DNA of 64,000 bases from NCBI RefSeq assembly GCF_014650815.1, contig NZ_BMVR01000004.1:186001-250000 (forward strand), written 5' to 3'. The notes under the pieces were generated by a model that was given only the letters and a program-made list of their open reading frames with translations, had not been told where the DNA came from and ran no database searches. Shown here in pieces: positions 25,191-32,803 of the stretch (position 1 is its first letter; the number at the start of each line of letters is the position of its first letter). This stretch comes from Streptomyces flavofungini. Lineage in GTDB: Bacteria > Actinomycetota > Actinomycetes > Streptomycetales > Streptomycetaceae. Made by a program: the position numbers and the translations under genes.

Positions 25191-25274
25191 TCAGCTCGCC
25201 GGACACATGGCGCTGGACATGCGGCCGAGGTCGACGTGACGTCGACTCACCAAGGCGGTTCCAGCTCGAGACAT
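25191..25274 (-). CDS. 27-residue leader peptide of the sulfur operon
   Basis: A short ORF from ATG 25274, sequence MSRAGTALVSRRHVDLGR followed by a tail ending AMCPAS, with a single Cys four residues from the end. Peptides with a central SRRHVDLGR and a terminal Cys are annotated as putative leader peptides before sulfur genes in many Streptomyces. The ATG lies 6 bases after a -10-like CACGCT, so the mRNA is probably leaderless and translation begins at the first base. Low cysteine would stall the ribosome near the end, just upstream of the candidate attenuator. Confidence 0.8.
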   Translation of the reverse strand: MSRAGTALVSRRHVDLGRMSSAMCPAS

Positions 25275-25280
25275 GACGGA

Positions 25281-25352
25281 AGCGTGGCATGCGCCTTTCG
25301 ACGCAGTCCACCTCCGTCCGTATCTTGGACGTCTACGTCCCGCATCCTGGAC
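25281..25352 (-). promoter_or_regulatory. Sulfur operon promoter with a 22-bp-spaced direct repeat
   Basis: On the minus strand: -35 TGGACT (25305-25310), 18-bp spacer, -10 CACGCT (25281-25286). Eight bases upstream of the -35 lie two direct repeats GTCCAAGATACG (25319-25330) and GTCCAGGATGCG (25341-25352), starts 22 bp apart (two helical turns), flanking GACGT-AG-ACGTC. This is a good candidate activator site for sulfur-limitation control. Confidence 0.55.
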
Positions 25353-25400
25353 AGGTTGTGCTCTGGTTCCCGCGCCGGGCTGGGTGCGCCGGGGGAATTT

Positions 25401-25445
25401 CAGCCCGTCCGGCGATTGAGGACGAGCGCGCAGCGCGATCGGGGG
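25401..25445. repeat. Dispersed Streptomyces-type repeat (CAGCCCGTCCGGCGATTGAG core)
   Basis: A single copy of the element that recurs at 30834-31120, 31410-31456, 31537-31580 and, diverged, 61800-61890. Core CAGCCCGTCCGGCG then TTGAGGACGAG and a GC-rich end. The gap 25353-25480 holds nothing else. Confidence 0.7.
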
Positions 25446-25480
25446 CGCCCCGGCCAAGGGTGCCGGTGACGCGGCGAACG

Positions 25481-26053
25481 TCAGCCGAGCTGCCCCGCCC
25501 CGGGCCACGGCCCCGGGGTGTCCTGCTCCCGCTCCTGCGAGACCTTCGTGTCGAAGAGGCGGAACCCGCGCCGCAGGTAGTTGTCCATCGCGTGCTCCCC
25601 GTCCAGGCTGCACGTGTGCACCCACACCCGCTTCGTCGCCGGGCGCCCGGGCCACCGCTCCGCGAGATCCCACGCCCGCGCCGCCCCGTACGACAGCAGG
25701 TGCCCCCCGATCCGCCGCCCCCGGAACGCCGGGATCAGCCCGAAGTAGAGGATCTCGACGACCCCGTCGTCCTGCGGGTCCAGCTCCACGTACCCCGCGG
25801 GCGTGCCCCTGTCGTACGCCACCCAGGTCTCCACGCCGGGCCGGGCCAGATGCTCCTGCCACTGTGCGTAGCTGAGGGAGAGCCGGTCCACCCAGGTGAT
25901 GTCGGCGCCGACGGAGGCGTAGAGGAACCGGCTGAACTCGGGCGACGGCACCTCGGCCCGCACGATCCGGATGTCGCCGTCAGGCGCGGCGGCCGGGAGC
26001 AGATCGGTCGGGGCGGTCTGTTCGAGGGACCAGGTGGTGAGTGTGATGCTCAT
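25481..26053 (-). CDS. GNAT family N-acetyltransferase
   Basis: 190-residue acetyltransferase. The acetyl-CoA loop lies in LYFGLIPAFRGRRIGGHLLSYGAARAW (about residues 103-130, R/QxxGxG/A variant RGRRIGG), followed by VWVHTCSLDGEHAMDNYLRRGFRLFDT, the usual end of the fold. The first 75 residues form the substrate-binding part and are not diagnostic. Single gene after the sulfur operon promoter, read the same way. Substrate unknown. Confidence 0.85.
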   Translation of the reverse strand: MSITLTTWSLEQTAPTDLLPAAAPDGDIRIVRAEVPSPEFSRFLYASVGADITWVDRLSLSYAQWQEHLARPGVETWVAYDRGTPAGYVELDPQDDGVVEILYFGLIPAFRGRRIGGHLLSYGAARAWDLAERWPGRPATKRVWVHTCSLDGEHAMDNYLRRGFRLFDTKVSQEREQDTPGPWPGAGQLG

Positions 26054-26192
26054 GCCGGTCAGGCAATCATGCGAGGTGGGGGCGGGCCAAGGCGGAATTG
26101 CCGGGGGCCGCGAGAGCCGACCCCGGGTCCCGGAAGCGGCGGCCGCCGAACCGCATGACTCGTGTAAGTCGGCCCACCGGGCCCCGCCCCGG

Positions 26193-27488
26193 TCAAGGCT
26201 CCGCCGCCGCCCGCGCCCGCAGCACCGCCGGGGCCAGGGAGTGCGGGAGCAGCCGCGAGGCGTCGTCCGGCAGGAGGAGCTGGACGTCCGCGTCCTCCTG
26301 GAAGCGGTACGGACGGTGGGCGAGGAGGCCGCCCAGATAGCGCCGGACCCGGGACAACTCCGCGCGGACCGTCACCGTGCGTGCCGGATCACCGAACAGA
26401 TCCGCGGCGAGCCCCGCGGCGGTGCGGCCCGCACGGTGCACGGCGAGCAGATACAGCAACTCGGCGTGCCGGGGCGACAGTTCATGGGTCCAGCAGTCCG
26501 CGCTGCCGGTGACGGTGACCGTCCAGCGGTGCGGCGCGGCCACGTCCACCACGACCCGCGTCCCCGGCCCCGCCACGTCCCGCTCCTCGCCGTCCGGGCG
26601 CAGCAGCCAGCCGCCGGGCAGCGGCGCCACCGTGCACATGCCGAGCGCGGGCAGCCAGGACCGGCCGTCGGCAAGGGACTTGGGCAGTGCGAGCCGGTCC
26701 ACCGGCGGCATGCCCGTGACCGCCGCCGTCCAGCCGTGGGAGTCCACCGCGACGGCCCGCCCGTCCATCCGGGCGAGCACCGGCGCGGCCACCGACCGCA
26801 ACCGGTCCAGGGCCGTCAGATGCGCCTCGCGCAACCGCGCCTCGGCGAGCTTGGCGACCGAGCAGACCAGGGCGAGCGTCGCCGGATGCATGGTGTCGAG
26901 CGGCCCGCTGATGTCGACCACGCCGAGCAGCCGCCCGTCCCTCGGGTCGCTGATCGGCGCGCCCGTGCAGGTCCAGCGGTGGTGCGTGCGCACGAAGTGC
27001 TCGGCGGAGAAGACCTGGACCGGGCGCCGCGCCACCAGCGGCGTACCGACGCCGTTCGTGCCGACGGTGCTCTCCCGCCAGTCGGCTCCTATCTCGAAGC
27101 CGTGCCCGTCGGCCATCCGCAGCACCGACTTGTTGCCCTCGCGCCACAGCAACCGCCCCTCGGCGTCCGCGACGACCATGATGTGCTGCGCGACGTCCGC
27201 GACCGAGAGCAGCCCCTCGCGCAGCACCGGAAGCACATGTCTGAGCGGTGACGCCTGCCGCCGCCGCTCCACTTCGTCCATGCTCAACACGCCCGTACGG
27301 AAGTCGTGTTCGGGGTCGACGCCGCTCGCCAGCATCCGGTCCCAGGACGCCCCGATCACCGGCCGGGGCCCGACGCGGGGCCGCTGTCCGGCGATCCTGG
27401 CGTCGCGCACCTCCCGCAGCAGCCGTGCCGCCTGCGCGGTCTGCACGACCGTCAGCCGTTCGAGGTCGAACGTCGCATGCGTGTTCAT
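26193..27488 (-). CDS. GAF-domain transcriptional regulator (AcoR-like sensor without AAA domain)
   Basis: 431 residues from ATG 27488 (GGAGG 8 bases upstream). The first half is the sensory part found at the N-terminus of AcoR-type activators: PVIGASWDRMLASGVDPEH, a GAF domain (about residues 85-240) with WREGNKSVLRMADGHGFEIGADWRESTVGTNGVGTPL and TCTGAPISDPRDGRLLGVVDISGP. There is no AAA+ ATPase. The C-terminal 110 residues contain the ELSPRHAELLYLLAVHRAGRTAAGLAADLFGDPARTVTVRAELSRVRRYLGG region, which looks like a winged helix. Actinobacterial proteins of this build often regulate aldehyde or alcohol metabolism; no such gene is adjacent. A perfect palindrome 123 bp upstream is the likely operator. 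Confidence 0.85.
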   Translation of the reverse strand: MNTHATFDLERLTVVQTAQAARLLREVRDARIAGQRPRVGPRPVIGASWDRMLASGVDPEHDFRTGVLSMDEVERRRQASPLRHVLPVLREGLLSVADVAQHIMVVADAEGRLLWREGNKSVLRMADGHGFEIGADWRESTVGTNGVGTPLVARRPVQVFSAEHFVRTHHRWTCTGAPISDPRDGRLLGVVDISGPLDTMHPATLALVCSVAKLAEARLREAHLTALDRLRSVAAPVLARMDGRAVAVDSHGWTAAVTGMPPVDRLALPKSLADGRSWLPALGMCTVAPLPGGWLLRPDGEERDVAGPGTRVVVDVAAPHRWTVTVTGSADCWTHELSPRHAELLYLLAVHRAGRTAAGLAADLFGDPARTVTVRAELSRVRRYLGGLLAHRPYRFQEDADVQLLLPDDASRLLPHSLAPAVLRARAAAEP

Positions 27489-27611
27489 CACCGGTTCCTC
27501 CCGCTCCCCGAGCCCGCCGACAGAGGGGGACACGTCTTCCATCGTGCCCTTCCGGGCGCGTCGAAGGACGTGCTTCACCCAGGTCGTACGATCCCGGACC
27601 CCGCACACCGT

Positions 27612-27639
27612 CCAGAGTTGCAACCCTCTGCAACTCTGG
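27612..27639. promoter_or_regulatory. Perfect 11-6-11 palindrome upstream of the GAF regulator
   Basis: CCAGAGTTGCA (27612-27622), 6-base spacer ACCCTC, TGCAACTCTGG (27629-27639). It lies 123 bp before the regulator start. Size and symmetry fit the binding site of a dimeric activator of the AcoR/Fis type. Confidence 0.65.
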
Positions 27640-27715
27640 CGAACAGTCGTGCGGTGTTTGAAACTTGACCGTGTGCCGCCCAGTGCGGCACCCGTCCCGA
27701 CGGGGCCTGAAAACC

Positions 27716-27749
27716 GGGGGTGGTGCCGTGTCGGCGCAGCACCACCCCC
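27716..27749 (-). terminator. Terminator hairpin downstream of aidB
   Basis: GGGGGTGGTGC (27716-27726) pairs with GCACCACCCCC (27739-27749), perfect 11-bp stem, 12-base loop, about 105 bases beyond the aidB stop. The rest of 27640-27853 shows no gene. Confidence 0.7.
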
Positions 27750-27853
27750 GTGACAGCGCCCGTCGGGCGTGAATTCCCCGCAGGCCGGTCCGGCCCCGGG
27801 CGCCGCCCCGCGAAGAGGCCGGCGCCCGCCGCCCGTCCGGACCGCCGGGCCCC

Positions 27854-29488
27854 TCAGAGCCGCACGGCCGCCCGCTCCACCACCGCCCCCAGGTCCAGGG
27901 TGTGCGGCAGCGTGCCGAACGCCGCACCCCAGTCCCCGCCGAGCCGCGAGGCGCAGAACACGTCGGCGACCTCCGGCGGGGCGTGCCGCACGAGCAGCGA
28001 GCCCTGGAGCACCAGCGCCATCCGCTCGACCAGGCGGCGCGCCCGCGCCTCGATGCCGTCCAGGTCCGCCAGCTCGGTCAGCAGGTCCTTGATCGCGCCG
28101 TCCAGCCGGTGATCGGCCCCGCGCGCGGCGCCCACCTCCTCCAGGAACGCGGCGAGCGCCTGCGGCTCCCGCTGCAACGCCCGCAGCACGTCAAGCGCCT
28201 GGACGTTGCCCGAGCCCTCCCAGATCGAGTTCAGCGGCGCCTCGCGAAGCAGGCGCGGCATCCCCGACTCCTCGACGTACCCGTTGCCGCCCAGGCACTC
28301 GAGCGCCTCGCCCGCCAGCGGCGTGCACCGCTTCGTCACCCAGTACTTCGCGGCCGGCACCGCGAGCCGCAGGAACGCCTGCTCCCGCTCGCCCCCGTCG
28401 TCGTACGCCGCCGCCAGGCGCAGCGCGAGCGTCGTCGCCGCCTCCGACTCCACGGCCAGATCGGCCAGTACGTTGCGCATCAGCGGCTTGTCGACGAGCT
28501 TGCCGCCGAACGCCTCCCGGTACGTGGCGTGGTGCACGGCCTGCGCCACCGCCTGCCGCATCAGCGCCGCCGAGCCGATCACACAGTCCAGCCGGGTCGC
28601 CGCCACCATCTCGATGATGGTGCGCACCCCGCGCCCCTCGTCGCCGACCCGGCGCGCCCACGTGCCGTCGAATTCGACCTCGCTGGAGGCATTCGACTTG
28701 TTTCCGAGTTTGTCCTTCAGACGCTGAATGCCGAATACGTTCCGGGAACCGTCCTCCAGAACCCGTGGCACCAGAAAACAAGTGAGTCCGGCCTCGGCCT
28801 GCGCGAGCACGAGAAAACCGTCCGACATCGGCGCCGAACAGAACCACTTGTGCCCGACGAGTTCATACGTACCGTCCTCGGCGAGCGCCCGCGCCCGCGT
28901 CGTATTCGCCCGTACGTCACTGCCGCCCTGCTTCTCCGTCATGCCCATCCCGAAGAGCACGCCCGCCTTCTGCGCGGCCGGCCGCAGCCCCTCGTCGTAC
29001 ACCGTGGACGTCAGCCGCGGCTCCCACTCGGCGGCCAGCGCCGGATCGGCGCGCAGCGCGGGCACCGCCGCGTGCGTCATCGACACCGGGCAGCCGTGCC
29101 CGCCCTCCGTCTGCGTCCACACCAGGAAGCCCGCCGCGCGCCGCAGGTGCCCGCCCGGGCGGTGCCACGCCGCCGTCAGGCCCGCGCCGACCGCCTTGCC
29201 GAGCAGCCGGTGCCAGGACGGGTGGAACGCGACTTCGTCGACACGGTTCCCATACCGGTCATGCGTGTGCAGTACAGGTGGATTCTCGTTGGCGAGCACC
29301 CCCCACTCCTGTGCCTGGGCGGAACCAGCGGTGCGGCCGAGCGTGGAGAGTTCCTCTCTGGCCGTCTCCAGGAGAGCCGGTTCGAGATGCCGTTCGACCC
29401 CCTCCACCAGAGCGCGGTCGCACGCGAAGACGTCATATCCCACCAGGGGCGGAGCCTGGTTGGTCACTGTGTGGGTGGTGGCTGCCAT
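27854..29488 (-). CDS. aidB: AidB-type acyl-CoA dehydrogenase family flavoprotein
   Basis: 544-residue flavoprotein (E. coli AidB is 541). The AidB-specific stretch GMGMTEKQGGSDVRANTT, then HKWFCSAPMSDGFLVLAQ, RLKDKLGNKSNASSEVEF, and LECLGGNGYVEESGMPRL with LNSIWEGSGNVQALDVLRAL set it apart from ordinary fatty-acid enzymes. AidB is induced by alkylating agents, binds DNA and FAD, and protects DNA, though its true reaction is debated. ATG 29488 is 6 bases after a -10 TACCGT that is shared with the divergent gene, so the mRNA is probably leaderless. Another alkylation-response gene lies at 45967. Confidence 0.9.
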   Translation of the reverse strand: MAATTHTVTNQAPPLVGYDVFACDRALVEGVERHLEPALLETAREELSTLGRTAGSAQAQEWGVLANENPPVLHTHDRYGNRVDEVAFHPSWHRLLGKAVGAGLTAAWHRPGGHLRRAAGFLVWTQTEGGHGCPVSMTHAAVPALRADPALAAEWEPRLTSTVYDEGLRPAAQKAGVLFGMGMTEKQGGSDVRANTTRARALAEDGTYELVGHKWFCSAPMSDGFLVLAQAEAGLTCFLVPRVLEDGSRNVFGIQRLKDKLGNKSNASSEVEFDGTWARRVGDEGRGVRTIIEMVAATRLDCVIGSAALMRQAVAQAVHHATYREAFGGKLVDKPLMRNVLADLAVESEAATTLALRLAAAYDDGGEREQAFLRLAVPAAKYWVTKRCTPLAGEALECLGGNGYVEESGMPRLLREAPLNSIWEGSGNVQALDVLRALQREPQALAAFLEEVGAARGADHRLDGAIKDLLTELADLDGIEARARRLVERMALVLQGSLLVRHAPPEVADVFCASRLGGDWGAAFGTLPHTLDLGAVVERAAVRL

Positions 29489-29493
29489 GCCGC

Positions 29494-29500
29494 TACGGTA
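29494..29500. promoter_or_regulatory. Overlapping divergent -10 elements
   Basis: TACGGTA reads as -10 TACGGT (29494-29499) on the plus strand and TACCGT (29500-29495) on the minus strand. Each is 6 bases from its start codon (GTG 29506 and ATG 29488), with only 17 bp between the two start codons. Both transcripts should be leaderless and compete for the same DNA. Confidence 0.65.
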
Positions 29501-29505
29501 AGGAG

Positions 29506-30645
29506 GTGCACCAGGCAAAAGAAACACCCGGGCGGCCACACGGCCGCTGGAAACGGGCCCGCGCTCTCTACCGCAACGTCTCCAAGCGCAGGACCGCCTG
29601 GCTGCTGCTGAAGGACACCGTCAACTCCTGCATCGAGTACCGCGTCCTCGGGCTCGCGGCGGAAGCGGCGTTCTTCACGCTGCTGTCCGTGCCGCCGCTG
29701 CTGCTCAGCCTCATCGGGCTGCTCGCGTACGTCGACCGGTGGACCGGTGCGGACACCATCACCAGCGTCGAGAACAACATCCTCGAAGCGTCCCGCACGA
29801 TCCTCTCCGACAAGGGCGTCCGCGAGATCGCGCAGCCCATCCTCGAAGACGTCATGAAGGTCGGGCGGCCCGACGTCATCTCGATAGGGTTCCTTTTCGC
29901 CCTCTGGTCCGGCTCGCGCGCCGTCAACGTCTTCATCGACACCATCACCGTCATGTACGGACTCGACGGCGCCCGCGGCATCGTCAAGACCCGCATCCTC
30001 GCCTTCGGGCTCTTCCTCGTCGCCCTCGTCATCGGATCCGTCGCGCTGCCGCTGATGGTGGCCGGGCCGGACGCGGTCGTGAAGCTCGTGCCCGGGTCGG
30101 CGACCGTCGTCCAGATCCTCTACTGGCCCGTCGTCACCCTCCTCTCCATCATCTTTCTCACCACCCTCTACCACGTGTCCGTGCCCGTGCGGTCGCCCTG
30201 GGTCGAGGACATGCCCGGGGCGCTCATCGCCCTCGGCATGTGGGTGCTCGGCAGCTTCCTGCTGCGCATCTATCTCACGAGCACCGTCGAAGGGCCCACG
30301 ATCTACGGGTCGTTGGCCGCGCCCGTCGCGGTGCTGCTGTGGATCGGGATCTCGGCGTTCGCGGTGCTCGTGGGCGCCGCCGTCAACGCCGCCATAGACC
30401 GGGTGTGGCCCTCGGTCGCCACGGCCTCCGCCCGCGAGGCCAACGAACGCGTCCGCGAAGCGAAGGCCGCCGAGCTCGTCGCCCGCGCCGCGGCCGCTCG
30501 GGCCGCGGAGGATCCCGACGACCCCGACATGCCGTCCGAGTTCCCCGAACGCTGGTCCCGCTTCCTGCCCCCCGACGACGTCTCCTCCCGCCTCCGCACC
30601 CACCACCACTCAAAACGAAACGGCGACCACCCCGACCCGGAATAG
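29506..30645 (+). CDS. YihY/BrkB family membrane protein
   Basis: 379 residues from GTG 29506, the first base expected in the transcript. The family signature is clear: LLLKDTVNSCIEYRVLGLAAEAAFFTLLSVPPLLLSLIGLLAYV, then about five more TM segments, with WSGSRAVNVFIDTITVMYGL, PALMVAG-like SVALPLMVAGPDAVVKLVPG and YHVSVPVRSPWVEDMPGALIALGMWVLGSFLLRIYL. The C-terminal 75 residues are cytosolic, Arg/Ala/Glu-rich, probably helical. The family was once called RNase BN by error; its function is unknown. Divergent from aidB with a shared promoter, so the two may be co-controlled. Confidence 0.9.
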   Translation: MHQAKETPGRPHGRWKRARALYRNVSKRRTAWLLLKDTVNSCIEYRVLGLAAEAAFFTLLSVPPLLLSLIGLLAYVDRWTGADTITSVENNILEASRTILSDKGVREIAQPILEDVMKVGRPDVISIGFLFALWSGSRAVNVFIDTITVMYGLDGARGIVKTRILAFGLFLVALVIGSVALPLMVAGPDAVVKLVPGSATVVQILYWPVVTLLSIIFLTTLYHVSVPVRSPWVEDMPGALIALGMWVLGSFLLRIYLTSTVEGPTIYGSLAAPVAVLLWIGISAFAVLVGAAVNAAIDRVWPSVATASAREANERVREAKAAELVARAAAARAAEDPDDPDMPSEFPERWSRFLPPDDVSSRLRTHHHSKRNGDHPDPE

Positions 30646-30833
30646 CCCGCGGCGCGTTCCCCTGCCCCGGCCGACCCCGACGAGGCCTCGCCTCACCCCG
30701 CCCGAACCTGGCGACGCCTCGCCTCACCCCGGCCGAGCCCGGCGGCGCCTCGCCCTCAACCTGGGCCAGGCCTGCGGCGCCTTCCCCAACCCCGCCCCTC
30801 CCCGATCCCGATGGCTGCCGCCCCCGGCCCCCC

Positions 30834-31120
30834 GCCGATCGCGCTGCGCGCTCGTCCTCAGGGGCCGGACGGGCTGGATCGGTCGCGGTCATGGTTAGGT
30901 CGTCCGGGCCTCTGCCGATCGCGCTGCGCGCTCGTCCTCAAGCGCCGGACGGGCTGGATCGGTCGCTGTCACGGTTCGGCGGTCCGGGCCTCCGCCGGTC
31001 GGCCTGCGGTCTTGTCCTCAGGGGCCGGACGGGCTGGATCGGTCGCGGTCATGGTTGGGTGGTCCGGGCCTCCGCCGGTCGGCCTGCGGCCTCGTCCTCA
31101 AGCGCCGGACAGGCTGGGTC
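30834..31120 (+). repeat. Tandem array with exact 80-bp period (about 3.6 copies)
   Basis: Units start at 30834, 30914, 30994 and 31074, each beginning GCCGATC or GCCGGTC and containing CTCGTCCTCA, GCCGGACGGGCTGGATCGG and TCCGGGCCTC. The core is the reverse complement of the dispersed element at 25401. It sits in the gene-free block 30646-31831 between convergent genes. Confidence 0.9.
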
Positions 31121-31169
31121 CGCCCACCCCACCCCTTCACGCCTGAGCGCCGAAGCCCCGCTCATCCTC

Positions 31170-31390
31170 AGCCCCGAGGGGGTGAGGGCCCGCCCATGCC
31201 CTCTTGTCTGAGGGAGTGAGAGCCCGCCCATGCCCTCTTGTCTGAGGGAGTGAGAGCCCGCCCATGCCCTCTTGTCTGAGGGAGTGAGAGCCCGCCCATG
31301 CCCTTCCTGCCTGAGGGGGTGAGGGCCCGCCCATGTCCCCTGCCCGAGAGGGCGACGGCCCGCCCATCCCTCCCGCCCGAAGGGCGAAAA
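31170..31390 (+). repeat. Tandem array with 34-bp period (six copies)
   Basis: GCCCGCCCAT recurs at 31188, 31222, 31256, 31290, 31325 and 31358 (steps 34, 34, 34, 35, 33). The middle units are identical. Frames through it give repetitive peptides with no start context, so it is taken as non-coding. Confidence 0.9.
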
Positions 31391-31409
31391 GGGGCGGGTG
31401 GGTGGGGAA

Positions 31410-31580
31410 CAGCCCGTCCGGCGTTTGAGGACGAGGCGCGGAGCGCCGATCGGGGGAGGACCGTCCTGCCTGTGCGGGACGCCCACCCTCGTCAGCCCCG
31501 CCCGCGGGGCGGGATAGGGCGGGTGGGTGGGGAAGTCAGCCCGTCCGGCGATTGAGGACGAGGCCCGGAGGGCCGATCGG
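31410..31580 (+). repeat. Two copies of the dispersed AGCCCGTCCGGCG...TTGAGGACGAG element
   Basis: Copies at 31410-31456 and 31537-31580, each followed by a GGCCGATCGG-like end, both in the same direction as 25401. Confidence 0.75.
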
Positions 31581-31597
31581 CGGGGGACTGTCCCACC

Positions 31598-31737
31598 CGC
31601 GAGGGGCATCAACCCACGAGGGGCGCCCACCGGCTTGGGGTGCCCATCCGCGAGGGGTGCCTACCCGCGAGGGGTGCCCACCCGCGAGGGGTGCCCACCC
31701 GCGAAGGGTGCCCCCGGCGCGTGGCGCCCACCGGCAC
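31598..31737 (+). repeat. Tandem array with 17-bp period (eight copies)
   Basis: Units of the form CGAGGGGTGCCCACCCG start in phase at 31601, 31618, 31635, 31652, 31669, 31686, 31703 and 31720. The period is half that of the 34-bp array. A further run of about 18-bp CCCGGCCCCTCCGG units follows at 31748-31795. No gene is seen in the rest of 30646-31831. Confidence 0.9.
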
Positions 31738-31831
31738 GCGGCACCCGCCCGGCCCCTCCGGCCCGCCCGGCCCCTCCGGCCAGCCCGGCCGTTGAGGGGG
31801 TGCGGGAGTGTGAGGGAAGGGCGGGTGGGGG

Positions 31832-32722
31832 TTACTGCTTCCAGGTTGAGGTGGTGGCTGCTTCCTGGACGAACGTCGAGAATTCCCTCGGCGCCCGGCC
31901 GAGTATTTCCTGGACGCCGGTGGAGATGTGCGCGTTGCGCCCATCGAGGTTCGTTTCGAAGAGTTCGACGAGGAATGCGACCTCCGCGTCGGGGACCCCG
32001 AATTCGCGGAGGGCGGCCCCGTATTCGGGGGCGGGCACCGGCACGTACCCGAACTCCCGCCCGACGGCGGCGGAGACCTCGGCCACCGCGTCCCGGAAGG
32101 ACAGCAGCCGTCCACCGCTCACCTCAAGCACGCGCCCGCCGTACCGCTCGCTCTCGGCGAGCACGGCGAGGACGACGTCCGCGATGTCCCGTACGTCGAT
32201 GAAGGGTTCGAGGACCTCACCACCGGGGAACGCCAGCTCCCCGCTCTCGACCATGGCGTCAGCCAGCGGCCCTTCGCTGAAGTTCTGGGCGAACCAGCTG
32301 GCCCGCACCACGGTCCACCGGGCCCCGGGCACGTCGAGCGCGTCCTCCGTGGCGCGGGCCTGGTCCTCGCCGCGGGCGGAGAGGAGGACGAGGTGGCGTA
32401 CCCCCAGCTCGACGGCCCGCCGGGCGAACGCGCCGACGATCTCGGCGGCACCGGGCGCGCCGACGTCGGGCTGGTAGGCGAGGAACGCGGCGTCGGCGCC
32501 GCGCAGGGCGTCCGCCCATGTCGCCGAGTCGTACCAGTCGAACTGCACCGCGCCCGAGCGGGAGGCGGAGCGGACTTCGTGCCCGGCGGCCAGCGCGGCC
32601 TCGGCGACGCGGCTGCCGACCCGCCCGGTCGCCCCGGTGACCAGCACGGTCACCGGCGCCGGAGCGACCCCAGTGGCCGGAGTGCTCTGCGTGGGCTGCG
32701 TGTTCTGCTCGTTTGTCGTCAT
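31832..32722 (-). CDS. NmrA-like NAD(P)-binding oxidoreductase
   Basis: 296-residue atypical short-chain dehydrogenase of the NmrA/HSCARG type. Rossmann motif TVLVTGATGRVGSRVAEAALAAGHEV (about residues 25-50), LLSARGEDQ, the TVVRASWFAQNFSEG segment that replaces the catalytic YxxxK, and PFIDVRDIADVVLAVL. The ATG 32722 is preferred over a TTG four codons earlier. Such proteins act as NADPH sensors or reductases. Divergent from an AraC regulator that is the natural candidate to control it. Confidence 0.88.
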   Translation of the reverse strand: MTTNEQNTQPTQSTPATGVAPAPVTVLVTGATGRVGSRVAEAALAAGHEVRSASRSGAVQFDWYDSATWADALRGADAAFLAYQPDVGAPGAAEIVGAFARRAVELGVRHLVLLSARGEDQARATEDALDVPGARWTVVRASWFAQNFSEGPLADAMVESGELAFPGGEVLEPFIDVRDIADVVLAVLAESERYGGRVLEVSGGRLLSFRDAVAEVSAAVGREFGYVPVPAPEYGAALREFGVPDAEVAFLVELFETNLDGRNAHISTGVQEILGRAPREFSTFVQEAATTSTWKQ

Positions 32723-32772
32723 GGCCACAGTCAACTCCCGCTCCCCGCACGGGCACCATCCGCGAAGGGCTC

Positions 32773-32797
32773 ACGCACATACGCGTGCGTCTACGCT
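32773..32797 (+). promoter_or_regulatory. Palindrome and -10 of the AraC regulator
   Basis: ACGCAC-N6-GTGCGT (32773-32790) directly followed by -10 TACGCT (32792-32797), 6 bases before the ATG. It suggests a leaderless, self-regulated gene and a shared site with the divergent NmrA-like gene. Confidence 0.5.
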
Positions 32798-32803
32798 GCC
32801 CCC

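Noticed and set aside
31170..31390. CRISPR-like regular array
   Set aside because: The whole 34-bp unit repeats with no variable spacers between copies, and no cas gene is near; it is a simple tandem repeat.
31049..31630. Minus-strand frame giving a repetitive MGGLSLPQTRGHGRA-type protein
   Set aside because: It exists only because the 34-bp array has an open frame over it; no ribosome site, and it runs through dispersed non-coding elements.
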